DNA of 40,475 bases. Source: an uncultured Acetatifactor sp. Lineage in GTDB: Bacteria; Bacillota; Clostridia; Lachnospirales; Lachnospiraceae. The stretch is from positions 21,165 to 61,639 of the forward strand of contig CAJUAP010000003.1 in the NCBI GenBank assembly GCA_910584435.1. The letters are read 5' to 3'. The notes below the pieces were generated by a model. It had not been told where the DNA came from. It did no database searches and saw nothing but the letters and a program-made list of their open reading frames with translations. Of this stretch, positions 16,320 through 24,250 are shown piece after piece; the first letter of the stretch is position 1; every line of letters begins with the position of its first letter. A program made the translations under genes and the position numbers.

Positions 16320-18296
16320 TCAGTCGGTGCAATGATTTTCTTTTGTAATATTCTGTCCAAGCACAAAACAGAAATACAGATATTTTGCTGCCTTTTCCCT
16401 GGTAACCAGACTGTCCGGCAGAAACCGTGTTCCGTTTTCCAGAGAACCTCTCCCGATCCCTCCCTCGCACCGCATCAGCCCCAGCCGGTATACCGCTTCC
16501 AGCTTCCTCAATTCCTCTTCCGGCACATGCCCCAGATCCGTCACCTGTTCAAAAGGCGTCAGCGGATAGTACATCGTCTCGCCCATGGGCAGATTTGCAT
16601 CATAACCAGGATCTGCCGGATTCACATTCCTGCCGTTATAATCCGTCATATACGGGGGCTTGCTCATTTCCCCCATGCCAAACCTAAGCACATAGGCATC
16701 ATATAAAATACATGCCGCATCTTTTTTATAGAAAGGAGCTTCTTTTTTATAAAAAAGGGCATCTTCCCCATCCTGCATAAATGATTCCGGAAGGTTCCAG
16801 AGCCGCCGGATTCCCTCTCTGAATTCCCCGAAACTGCAGGGGGCAAAGGGCTGGAAGTTTCCTTCCTCATTCTTATGCAAGACGCCAATCTGTACCATTT
16901 TCTCTATTTGATTGCGATAGTACGCGCCTCTCCCGGTTATAGTATCCTTACATACTTCCGGAAATATCTCTGAGAAATCCCCTGTCCGGGCTGCCCGCGC
17001 CGCCTCCTGTGTAAAACATTTCCATAGTCCTACTGCGGTATCGTTTCCCTCCTGCCTGGTTCTGAACACCTCTTCCGCCGCCATCCTGCAGTATTGTCTT
17101 GACAGGCATTCCTTATAATGTGTGCCGTCTGCGTGATTTCCCGGATTCCCGTTGGCATAACTGCCCCCGTTGGTCTTGCCCGGCGTCTCTCCCGGCTCTA
17201 AGGACATGACCATGGCTTTCGCTGCCGCAGGGCCAATCTCATTAAAATGCGCCACACTCTTCCCGTTCAGATCCAGCAGCAGGGTATGGGTTTCTGCTGC
17301 CGCTCTCCGCATCACCGCAGGGAAATTCCTCTTTCGGAAGGAATTCTCAAATACCGCATCCTCCCCGCATCCGGCATTGATTCTGGTCACAGGCGTCACA
17401 AGCACAGGAATCATCCCCATGGTGCGGATGGCCGGAAGAAAATGCCTGGTCAAAAGGCCATAATACATTTCTTCCGTACTTCCCCGTCCAAAACGGCTAT
17501 GCTCCCCGTCAGGATCCTCCCCCTCATTGCGGTCCCTTTCATCATTATGCCCGGACTGCAGAAGCACGAAATCCCCTTTCTGCCCTGACAGAAGCAGATC
17601 ATTCAGCCTGCCCTCCTGGTGCATCACCCTCAGGGAACGCCCCCCATTGGAATAATTCACCACCCTGGCGCTCTCCGGATTCACGATACGGTAAAACAGC
17701 TGCCCCCAGCCGCTCATCGGCGCCTCTTCAAACACATAGGACTTGGCCGTGGAGTCTCCCAATATAAATATAGAAGGAACAGCACCGTTTTCACTTGATG
17801 TACGATTACGGATATGTATTTCGCGCAGTCCAATGACCACATCCGGCTGCAGAGGCTCCAGCGAAATATCCACATACGGAAAGGCATTGACATAGGAATA
17901 ACGCCAGACATTCCCCTCCCAAGCTGCAATATGCCTGACAGGTACAAGCTTTCCGGCGTCCCAGTAACCTCCCTGTGTAATCCGTTCAGGATGCATGCCG
18001 GCAATACTGACTGCTATGGAGTCCCTGCCGCCTTCACATACCACTTCAAAATCATAAGCGCCTTCCGGAAGCGCCACCCGCAATATCATACCTCCAAAAT
18101 CGTAATCCGTTCCTCCCGGATGATATGCCTGAAAACGCTCCCTCTCCTGTTCTGCCGCACAGACCGCACCATTCTTCCAAAATAACCCGTTCGTTGATAC
18201 CCGGCGCCTTGGAAAAGCCTGATCTCCCTCTATAAACCCATATGATTTACCCGGCGCATATAAAGGAATTTCACTCGTAAAACAGATATCTGTCAT
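16320..18296 (-). CDS. SGNH/GDSL hydrolase (rhamnogalacturonan acetylesterase-like) with SLH-like C-terminal repeats, 658 aa
   Basis: A probable carbohydrate esterase. An N-terminal sandwich region (about 20-165) precedes an SGNH domain with block I GDSTAKSY (nucleophile S182), block II NGGRS (G219), block III SGHND (N251) and block V DGTH (D390, H393), the order seen in pectin acetylesterases such as RgaE/YesT. After about residue 440 two segments look like degenerate S-layer-homology repeats: QIEKMVQIGVLHKNEEGNF with QPFAP, and AVYRLGLMRCEGG with FLPDSLVTREKAAKYLYF. No signal peptide is visible, which is odd for SLH repeats. Start at 18296 is set by AAGGAACAAGGAAA before the ATG. It lies between the AraC regulator and the large importer operon, and shares promoter motifs with the latter. 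Confidence 0.82.
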   Translation of the reverse strand: MTDICFTSEIPLYAPGKSYGFIEGDQAFPRRRVSTNGLFWKNGAVCAAEQERERFQAYHPGGTDYDFGGMILRVALPEGAYDFEVVCEGGRDSIAVSIAGMHPERITQGGYWDAGKLVPVRHIAAWEGNVWRYSYVNAFPYVDISLEPLQPDVVIGLREIHIRNRTSSENGAVPSIFILGDSTAKSYVFEEAPMSGWGQLFYRIVNPESARVVNYSNGGRSLRVMHQEGRLNDLLLSGQKGDFVLLQSGHNDERDRNEGEDPDGEHSRFGRGSTEEMYYGLLTRHFLPAIRTMGMIPVLVTPVTRINAGCGEDAVFENSFRKRNFPAVMRRAAAETHTLLLDLNGKSVAHFNEIGPAAAKAMVMSLEPGETPGKTNGGSYANGNPGNHADGTHYKECLSRQYCRMAAEEVFRTRQEGNDTAVGLWKCFTQEAARAARTGDFSEIFPEVCKDTITGRGAYYRNQIEKMVQIGVLHKNEEGNFQPFAPCSFGEFREGIRRLWNLPESFMQDGEDALFYKKEAPFYKKDAACILYDAYVLRFGMGEMSKPPYMTDYNGRNVNPADPGYDANLPMGETMYYPLTPFEQVTDLGHVPEEELRKLEAVYRLGLMRCEGGIGRGSLENGTRFLPDSLVTREKAAKYLYFCFVLGQNITKENHCTD

Positions 18297-18416
18297 TTTC
18301 CTTGTTCCTTTCTATTCCTACCAATTTTAATCAATTCCTATCTGTTCCCTTCTGTTCTTTTTATTTCTGTCAATTTCTTTTTATCCCTTTCGATTCCTTA
18401 TTATTTCTTATAGCAG
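18297..18416. promoter_or_regulatory. Leader region of the esterase gene with motifs shared with the importer promoter
   Basis: On the minus strand this 120-nt AT-rich gap contains AAAGAACA (18353-18360), a related GGGAACA (18343-18349), and GATAGGAATTGA (18331-18342). Both AAAGAACA and GATAGGAATT recur in the same relative order and orientation to each other in the 16130-16171 region before the importer operon. A TTGACA stands at 18368-18373 on the minus strand, with no good -10 at 17 bp. Confidence 0.45.
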
Positions 18417-19994
18417 TCAACCGCTCTTCCTGATGTTCACGGCTTCTCTGGCCTCTTTCGGGCTCACTCCCCTTACCTTTTTAAACGCACGCCGGAAGGA
18501 CTGTTCATTGGTATATCCTGTCTGCTCCGCTATTTCCCGCACAGTCAGGGAACTGCTTTCCAGCAGCATAGCCCCATGTTTGATCCGGATTTCTTCCACA
18601 TAAGTGGAAAAATGAATCCCAATATGCTCCTTGAAAATCAAAGACACATAACTTTCAGAAATATTGAATGCAATCCCCAGCTGTGTCAGGCTTAAGCTGC
18701 TGTCCTGATAATGCTCATCCACATATGTTTTGATATTTTCCGCCAGCTTATTCTTCCTGTCCTGCTTCTCTTCGCTGCACTTGGTACATAAAGCCATGCA
18801 GCCTGCTTTCAGCCTGTGGAAATATTCTTCATGACTGCCTTCATTCTGCAGAACAAATTGATTCAGCTCATCTATTATACCCTCCGTACTGCATTTCTCC
18901 TGCTCCTGCAGTTTATCCAGCATTCTGATAACTCTGCTGTTCAAATTCACAAGCTGGCTATGAGATAAACGTCTCTTCACACAGTTTTCATCTTTTAAAA
19001 GCGCAATAATTTTGGTAATTTCCTCCGTATTGCCGGATTTGATGTAAGCAGACAGATTGTTCCGGGCAACCGCCGGCAGATAACATTTGACTCCTGCTTC
19101 CAGTTCCGGTGTGTACACGATACAGGCATGTTCCGCATTGCAGCATTTTATGGCAACGGACGCCTCTGCCTTACCCTTCCATAGATAAAGAGGATCTTCA
19201 CAAATTCTGCTTACCCCCCAGAAAAGACTCACCCCATGTCTGCGCAGGAATTCATCTCTCATCCCATGCAGCACTTCCACAGGAAACGGCTCACGCTGCT
19301 GCAATACAATCATCATACGGCAATAGCTGATTTTCTTAAACCATACATAAGGCAGATACCCCCCCCATTCTCTTTTTGACTTCAGATAATCAAGCACCAC
19401 CGCACTTTCATAAATCGTTGCGGCATCCACGTCTTCCTCTGCCACATCATTGGAGATTTCTACCATAATTACAAGATATGGATATCCATATGCCTCTGCC
19501 CCGACATTTTCTGCCTCCGCACGAATTCGGCTCTCGCTTTTAAATTCCGCATTTGACAGCTTTTCTATAAATTCCGTTTGCGCACCGGACTCCATCTGTT
19601 CCAGCCGGAGCTTACAGACCTTGTAATCCTCCAGTGAACCGATAATCTCATTGCTCAAATTACCATAATGAATCTTCTTACCCCTATTCATATAATCGAT
19701 CACATGTCTTACAGGTGCCACGTATCGAACCGCCTGCCATATCAGCAACAATCCTCCTGCCAACATCACTAATATATTGGCCGCCAGTACCATCCGGTAC
19801 TGGCTTGCCTCATAATACTGCAGGTACTGGTCAATGGACTCCAGCGCCTCTCCTGTTATGTCTGCCCTCTTCTCCACAGACTCTATCAGGACATAAAACA
19901 TACCGCCGTTCATTAATGCCATTAAAAACAGAATAAAAATAAAATAAGGAACCAATTCACGTAATACTGCTTTGTTAAAAAACTTTTTCTTCAT
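18417..19994 (-). CDS. Membrane-anchored AraC-family transcriptional regulator, 525 aa
   Basis: A one-component regulator. Two hydrophobic segments, about 14-35 (LVPYFIFILFLMALMNGGMFYVL) and 67-88 (MVLAANILVMLAGGLLLIW), enclose only about 30 outward residues. A long cytoplasmic part follows, and the last ~100 residues hold two helix-turn-helix motifs of AraC type (LSLTQLGIAFNISESYVSLI and LTVREIAEQTGYTNEQSFRR, then the signature FKKVRGVSPKEAR). The usual YesN-like or Cache-bearing relatives have a much larger sensory ectodomain. It lies just upstream of the esterase and the large importer operon and is the natural candidate to control them. The start at 19994 has only a poor ribosome binding site (GGGGGA), and its leader contains a terminator and a cre-like dyad. 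Confidence 0.88.
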   Translation of the reverse strand: MKKKFFNKAVLRELVPYFIFILFLMALMNGGMFYVLIESVEKRADITGEALESIDQYLQYYEASQYRMVLAANILVMLAGGLLLIWQAVRYVAPVRHVIDYMNRGKKIHYGNLSNEIIGSLEDYKVCKLRLEQMESGAQTEFIEKLSNAEFKSESRIRAEAENVGAEAYGYPYLVIMVEISNDVAEEDVDAATIYESAVVLDYLKSKREWGGYLPYVWFKKISYCRMMIVLQQREPFPVEVLHGMRDEFLRRHGVSLFWGVSRICEDPLYLWKGKAEASVAIKCCNAEHACIVYTPELEAGVKCYLPAVARNNLSAYIKSGNTEEITKIIALLKDENCVKRRLSHSQLVNLNSRVIRMLDKLQEQEKCSTEGIIDELNQFVLQNEGSHEEYFHRLKAGCMALCTKCSEEKQDRKNKLAENIKTYVDEHYQDSSLSLTQLGIAFNISESYVSLIFKEHIGIHFSTYVEEIRIKHGAMLLESSSLTVREIAEQTGYTNEQSFRRAFKKVRGVSPKEAREAVNIRKSG

Positions 19995-20010
19995 ATTTCC
20001 CCCGGGTTTG

Positions 20011-20024
20011 TGTAAGGGCTTACA
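20011..20024. promoter_or_regulatory. cre-like dyad in the leader of the AraC gene
   Basis: TGTAAGGGCTTACA is a dyad (TGTAAG/CTTACA around GG). It differs from the ideal catabolite-responsive element TGTAAGCGCTTACA in one central base. It lies between the predicted transcription start (about 20078) and the start codon (19994), where a bound CcpA/LacI-type protein would act as a roadblock. Confidence 0.5.
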
Positions 20025-20033
20025 TTTTCTCTA

Positions 20034-20062
20034 AAAAAGCATGGGCGGACAAATCCACCCAT
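20034..20062 (-). terminator. Intrinsic terminator inside the AraC gene leader (possible attenuator)
   Basis: On the minus strand ATGGGTGGA pairs with TCCGCCCAT across a 4-nt loop (20041-20062; one G-U pair) and is followed by GCTTTTTT (20034-20040). It starts about 16 nt after the predicted transcription start and ends 40 nt before the start codon. Confidence 0.75.
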
Positions 20063-20084
20063 CCAAGTAATCTATATCAGAAAT

Positions 20085-20114
20085 ATTATACTATTTTTAC
20101 AGAAATAATGTCAA
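20085..20114 (-). promoter_or_regulatory. Consensus sigma-A promoter of the AraC gene
   Basis: On the minus strand TTGACA (20109-20114) and TATAAT (20085-20090) are separated by 18 bp. Both hexamers match consensus fully. It lies between the acyltransferase stop (20161) and the leader terminator, so the terminator acts on this promoter and not only on read-through. Confidence 0.8.
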
Positions 20115-20152
20115 TCATTTTTATACACTCGCTTCATTTCTTGTAATAGTTC

Positions 20153-20177
20153 GTTACTGTTCACTTCGCACAGTAAC
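20153..20177. repeat. Partial copy of the 8877 element end, overlapping a gene terminus
   Basis: GTTACTGT (20153-20160) and ACAGTAAC (20170-20177) form an 8-bp stem around TCACTTCGC. The plus-strand sequence CGTTACTGTTCACT is identical to the left end of the 8877-9049 element. It covers the stop codon (20161-20163) and last four codons of the acyltransferase gene and could act as a weak terminator for it. Confidence 0.6.
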
Positions 20178-21465
20178 ATATCTCATCGGCTCTCTTTATG
20201 AGCGCAATCACTCCGCGGTAAGGCCGAAAACATAATAAGCCCCGATGCAGAATATGGAAAATCCCTTTTCTTACAATGTCCGCCAGAATACCGCAGACAA
20301 ACACGCATATTACTGCAATGGCAGTCCATAGAAATAGATTGACTACTCCTTCAATAGCGCTGCTGCCGTGAGCGGCTGCCGAATTTACAGAATTTATCCG
20401 TTCCGCCTGAAACCACCTCTGCCAGGTATACCGCAGCCCCAGATTTTCATGCAGCAGGTACACTCCCAACGTGTGGGGAGCTGCTTTTTGAATGACAGCC
20501 GCTGCTTTCCCCCGAATCTGCAGGGTGTAAAAGACGCCGAACAGCCCCACCGCCGCCAGAAAAGGCAGCAGGTGATTGTATTCCATGCACATTCCAAGCA
20601 TCCGCCCCAGGCTGCCTGTGCGAAGATACACTGTCCGCAGCAACATGGTACCTGCGAAAATCAACAGGCATCCCCCTACATACATCCCCAGGCAGCAGCT
20701 TCTCTTCTGCAGGGAAAATCTCTTTGACGGCTTTTTCTTCCCGGCCATTTCCTCTGAGCCGTTGAGGCAGAAACGTCTCACATAAGCAGCCGTCAGAAAT
20801 ACACAGAGATACCATAAACAATTATAACCCTGCTCATCCATTTCCAGCCGCAGCGGCAGAACACTTTTCAAGACGCAGAAAGTAAAGAGCAGAAATCCAA
20901 GCGCTATCCGCATCTGCTGCTTCGTCATCTTTGACGCCGCCGTTCCCACAAAGGGCAGAAGCAGATACAGGAACACATAGGAAGTCATAAACCAATAATG
21001 TCCCATGGAAACCGGCAGAAACAGTGTCAACAGAAAATGCATATCAAAAGCTGTCTCCGTCATCACGCCTGTCACCGCTCCCAAAAGGCCCGCTGCAACG
21101 GAATATGACCACACCTGCAGCCAAAGCCGTATCAAACGGCTTGGCTTAAAAGAAGACATGCTCAGGAAATAACCGCTGATAAACATATATACATTCACCG
21201 CTACAATACAGAATGATTCCAGCAGCCATGCGGCCGTCCCCACACTTCCCAGCGTCTCTTCCGTCAGATCCGGCAGCAGACCTCCTTTCCCCAGATAATG
21301 CAGCACTACCACCATCATCATTGCCACACACCGGAGCAGTTCCAGATTCGCCATCCGTTCCTTCCCTGCCCTGCTGTCTGCCGCCTTACATTTTGTCCGG
21401 ATGCTGTTTTCCGACCCTTCTTCTCTCATAGTTAAGCTATCCTCTCCGCCATTCGGCCGTTTCAT
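20161..21465 (-). CDS. Acyltransferase-3 family membrane protein, 434 aa or fewer
   Basis: An integral membrane O-acyltransferase of the family that acetylates or succinylates surface sugars. The signature start NLELLRCVAMMMVVVLHYLG (with the conserved His) begins at about residue 39, followed by about ten hydrophobic segments. The C-terminal codons lie in a palindromic repeat. The start is uncertain: 21465 has hardly any ribosome binding site; 21429 has GAGGA 10 nt upstream; 21354 (MANLELLRC) has GGAAGGA close by and best fits the family's usual N-terminus. A TATAAT on the minus strand (21483-21488) may be its -10. It is divergent from a GT-C-like protein, suggesting shared work on a cell-surface glycan. 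Confidence 0.82.
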   Translation of the reverse strand: MKRPNGGEDSLTMREEGSENSIRTKCKAADSRAGKERMANLELLRCVAMMMVVVLHYLGKGGLLPDLTEETLGSVGTAAWLLESFCIVAVNVYMFISGYFLSMSSFKPSRLIRLWLQVWSYSVAAGLLGAVTGVMTETAFDMHFLLTLFLPVSMGHYWFMTSYVFLYLLLPFVGTAASKMTKQQMRIALGFLLFTFCVLKSVLPLRLEMDEQGYNCLWYLCVFLTAAYVRRFCLNGSEEMAGKKKPSKRFSLQKRSCCLGMYVGGCLLIFAGTMLLRTVYLRTGSLGRMLGMCMEYNHLLPFLAAVGLFGVFYTLQIRGKAAAVIQKAAPHTLGVYLLHENLGLRYTWQRWFQAERINSVNSAAAHGSSAIEGVVNLFLWTAIAVICVFVCGILADIVRKGIFHILHRGLLCFRPYRGVIALIKRADEICYCAK

Positions 21466-21555
21466 GCCTTGAATATGGTCTTATTATACCATAGTCTCAC
21501 AAATATGGAAAGGAATGTTTTCCGGACATCAGCATTGGCATGTCTATGTTTCCCT

Positions 21556-21584
21556 TTGCATTATGTCCCGGTTTTTGCTATACT
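21556..21584 (+). promoter_or_regulatory. Promoter of the GT-C-like gene
   Basis: TTGCAT (21556-21561), a 17-bp spacer, and TATACT (21579-21584), 34 nt before the ATG at 21619. This supports the later start codon. Confidence 0.65.
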
Positions 21585-21618
21585 TGTCGTAAATCGAACT
21601 ACTCAAAGGAGGCTTCTT

Positions 21619-23853
21619 ATGTACGGCACTTTGGCAGGCAATATGACAGCAATTGCATACTATCTTTATTTCCAGTTTATTGGAATCAGTTTTATTTTCC
21701 TTCTATTCCGCAGAGAAAAGCCGCTTCCAAAACTGCTGATCGGAAGCGTCTCCGGTTCTCTGCTCTTGACCTGGCTGCCCGTTCTGCTCTCCTTTTTCTG
21801 CGGCTTTACAAGGACTGCACACCTTTTGGCATTGCTGCTCACCCTGCCAATCTCTTTTGTGTCCTTTCGTTTATATCACCTGCGCCGTCCACTTTCCGAG
21901 AATCTCCGGCGGATTATCACCAGCCTGTCCAGACATTGGTTGTTCTGTACGGTTTTCCTTCTGTTTATGATATTTTGGTGTTATCTGCTCCATACCCATA
22001 TTATTCTGCCTGATAAAAATGGAGCTGTCTATACCGGTCAGTGTACTTACGGCGATATGAATATGCACCTGGGCTTTATCACCAGCCTTGCCAGACAGGG
22101 TGCCTTTCCCCCCGATTACTCTATTATGCCCGGTGTCAGGCTCTCATATCCCTTTTTGTCTGACAGCATTTCCGCAAGCCTTTATTTGTCAGGAGCCTCC
22201 CTTCGTCTCGCCTATATTCTGCCCATGGTATTTGCCATGGCACAGATTTTTACCGCTGTGTACCTGAATGCAGACACCTTTCTGAGTTCCCACAGGAAAT
22301 CCCCTGCCCGCAAAGGCACTTTTCCCGGAACCGGTGCCTCATATGGCAATATGCTCGTATGTCTGCTGTTTTTCTTAAACGGCGGTTTTGGCTTTGCCTA
22401 TTTTCTGGATCGGACAGAAGAACATGCCTACTGGTTCTCTGATATTTTCACAGGCTTCTACACAACGCCGACCAATCTGGTAGACTGCAATATCCGATGG
22501 GTAAATGTAATTGCAGATATGTTCCTCCCGCAACGCGCTACTTTATTCGGCTATGCGCTGCTTTTCCCCACGCTATGGCTGTTGTATCGCGCTGCCTTCC
22601 ATAACCATCAAGAATACTTTCCATTGGCAGGACTCTTCGCGGCCGGCCTTCCTATGATACATACACATTCCTTTTTAAGCGCAGGCATCATCAGCGCAGT
22701 GTGGCTGCTTCTGTGGCTGTTCCAAAAACTGTATCCGGTACAGGCAAACCTGTCTTCTGCTGAAAAAAGTACATCGGTTTCACCAACCGGCAGAACATCC
22801 CTGAAGCAGTGCCGCCCTGGCTCCTGGATTCTTGCTGCCTTCCTATGCATCATGTGTCTGCTGCAGCTATTCCAAAAACAAGGACAGGGCACAGCCAATC
22901 CTATTACATCAGAACTCCTTATGCTTATGGGCATCAGTCTCTTTGCAGGTACCGCTGCCTTCGGAATCTTCCTGCTTATCCGCTATTTAAAACGGCATGG
23001 CTGGCGGGAATTACTGATTGGCTGGGGGATCTTCCTGGCATGCATTATCCTGTTTGCACTGCCCCAGCTGCTCTTCTGGACCTTCGGACAGGTGGCGGAA
23101 GGCGGCTTTGTCAGAGGATATTTCAATTGGGGGAACAAGGGGGATTTTTATCCCTGGTTCTACCTGAAGAATATCGGCGCCCCCCTGCTGTTGATCATAG
23201 GCGGATGCTGTACCTGCAATCGCAGTAACGCTCCCTTATTCCTGCCTGCCCTGTTCCTCTGGTGGCTGGCAGAGTTCATCGTTTTCACGCCGAATACCTA
23301 TGACAACAACAAGATTCTATATGCGGCATATTTTTTGTTATGCATCGGCGCCGCGGATTATGGCCTGAAGCTTTACGATAAGATAAAGAATCTCCCCGGG
23401 TGCAGAGTTCTTACAGGCTTATTCCTGTTTACATGCAGTTTCTCCGCCATCTTAACCCTGGGCCGAGAAGCCATATCCCGCTACCAGCTCTACTCCCCGT
23501 CTCAGATGGCATTGGCGGAATATGTGGACGAACATACGGCTCCTGATGCCGTTTTCCTGACGAACACCAGGCACAATAATGAGATTGCCTCTCTGACCGG
23601 ACGCAGTATCGTATGCGGCGCAGACAGTTTCCTTTATTTTCATGGATTAGACACTTCACAACGCAAAGCAGACCTGCAGCTCATGTATGAAGCGCCCCTT
23701 GAAAATATGGATTTATATGAGAAATACCATGTGACATATGTGGTAATTTCAGCCTATGAAAGGAACAGCTACCGGATTATAGAAGAAATGTTCCAGAATT
23801 ATTTTACAGAGGTACTTTCTTTCGGAGATGTGCGCTTGTATCAAATGCCATAA
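21619..23853 (+). CDS. Polytopic membrane protein, probable GT-C-type glycosyltransferase, 744 aa
   Basis: A large membrane protein with about 14 or more hydrophobic segments and a C-terminal soluble tail of about 110 residues. A conserved-looking acidic loop, TYGDMNMHLGF (D146), after the early helices fits the catalytic loop position of GT-C (PMT/ArnT-like, lipid-linked sugar using) enzymes. Other marks are LPQRATLFGYAL and PMIHTHSFLSAG. The tail (SQMALAEYVDEHTAPDAVFL, then LTGRSIVCGAD) resembles the ends of YfhO-like and GT39-like membrane proteins. The start at 21619 is set by AAAGGAGG 6 nt upstream and by a good promoter that would overlap any earlier start. Donor and acceptor sugars are unknown. 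Confidence 0.75.
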   Translation: MYGTLAGNMTAIAYYLYFQFIGISFIFLLFRREKPLPKLLIGSVSGSLLLTWLPVLLSFFCGFTRTAHLLALLLTLPISFVSFRLYHLRRPLSENLRRIITSLSRHWLFCTVFLLFMIFWCYLLHTHIILPDKNGAVYTGQCTYGDMNMHLGFITSLARQGAFPPDYSIMPGVRLSYPFLSDSISASLYLSGASLRLAYILPMVFAMAQIFTAVYLNADTFLSSHRKSPARKGTFPGTGASYGNMLVCLLFFLNGGFGFAYFLDRTEEHAYWFSDIFTGFYTTPTNLVDCNIRWVNVIADMFLPQRATLFGYALLFPTLWLLYRAAFHNHQEYFPLAGLFAAGLPMIHTHSFLSAGIISAVWLLLWLFQKLYPVQANLSSAEKSTSVSPTGRTSLKQCRPGSWILAAFLCIMCLLQLFQKQGQGTANPITSELLMLMGISLFAGTAAFGIFLLIRYLKRHGWRELLIGWGIFLACIILFALPQLLFWTFGQVAEGGFVRGYFNWGNKGDFYPWFYLKNIGAPLLLIIGGCCTCNRSNAPLFLPALFLWWLAEFIVFTPNTYDNNKILYAAYFLLCIGAADYGLKLYDKIKNLPGCRVLTGLFLFTCSFSAILTLGREAISRYQLYSPSQMALAEYVDEHTAPDAVFLTNTRHNNEIASLTGRSIVCGADSFLYFHGLDTSQRKADLQLMYEAPLENMDLYEKYHVTYVVISAYERNSYRIIEEMFQNYFTEVLSFGDVRLYQMP

Positions 23854-23958
23854 ACCCACCCAATTTTTCCGTTTTGTGCGTGACAGAATAACAGTTCGGT
23901 ATACTGCCCGGCAAAACCATTGTACAGAATTAATTTGCTTTACTCGCTGTTACTGTCA

Positions 23959-24001
23959 GACAAGGGCCTGAAAATCTATATTTTCCAAGCCCTTGTTTGT
24001 C
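23959..24001 (+). terminator. Probable terminator of the GT-C-like gene
   Basis: ACAAGGGC (23960-23967) pairs with GCCCTTGT (23989-23996), with further A/T pairing GAAAA/TTTTC inside and GAC/GTC outside. It lies about 105 nt after the stop codon at 23853; the following T-run is weak. Confidence 0.45.
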
Positions 24002-24048
24002 AGATTACCCTGTCGTGCAGCCTTGCCGGATTCTTCTATCCGAACTTT

Positions 24049-24180
24049 TATCCGATGTTTTTATTTGATTACTTTGTACTTTATCTGATGTTCCTATTTG
24101 ATAACTTTTTACTTTATCCGATGTTTTTATTTGATTACTTTGTACTTTATCTGATGTTTATATTTGATTGCTTTGTGCTC
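24049..24180. repeat. Four tandem 33-bp repeats
   Basis: Units 24049-24081, 24082-24114, 24115-24147 and 24148-24180 each follow the pattern TATCCGATGTTTTTATTTGA plus TTACTTTGTACTT, with a few substitutions; units 1 and 3 are most alike, as are 2 and 4. The array lies in the intergenic space between a plus-strand gene end and the minus-strand DUF4097 gene end. It can be read as an 11-residue repeat in one plus frame, but that frame has no ribosome binding site. Confidence 0.9.
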
Positions 24181-24250
24181 TATCTGTTTACCCTCTGGTG
24201 CCTTCATCATGCATTTCTCTTGTCAATACCGCCTCTGCCGCTATCCATCC

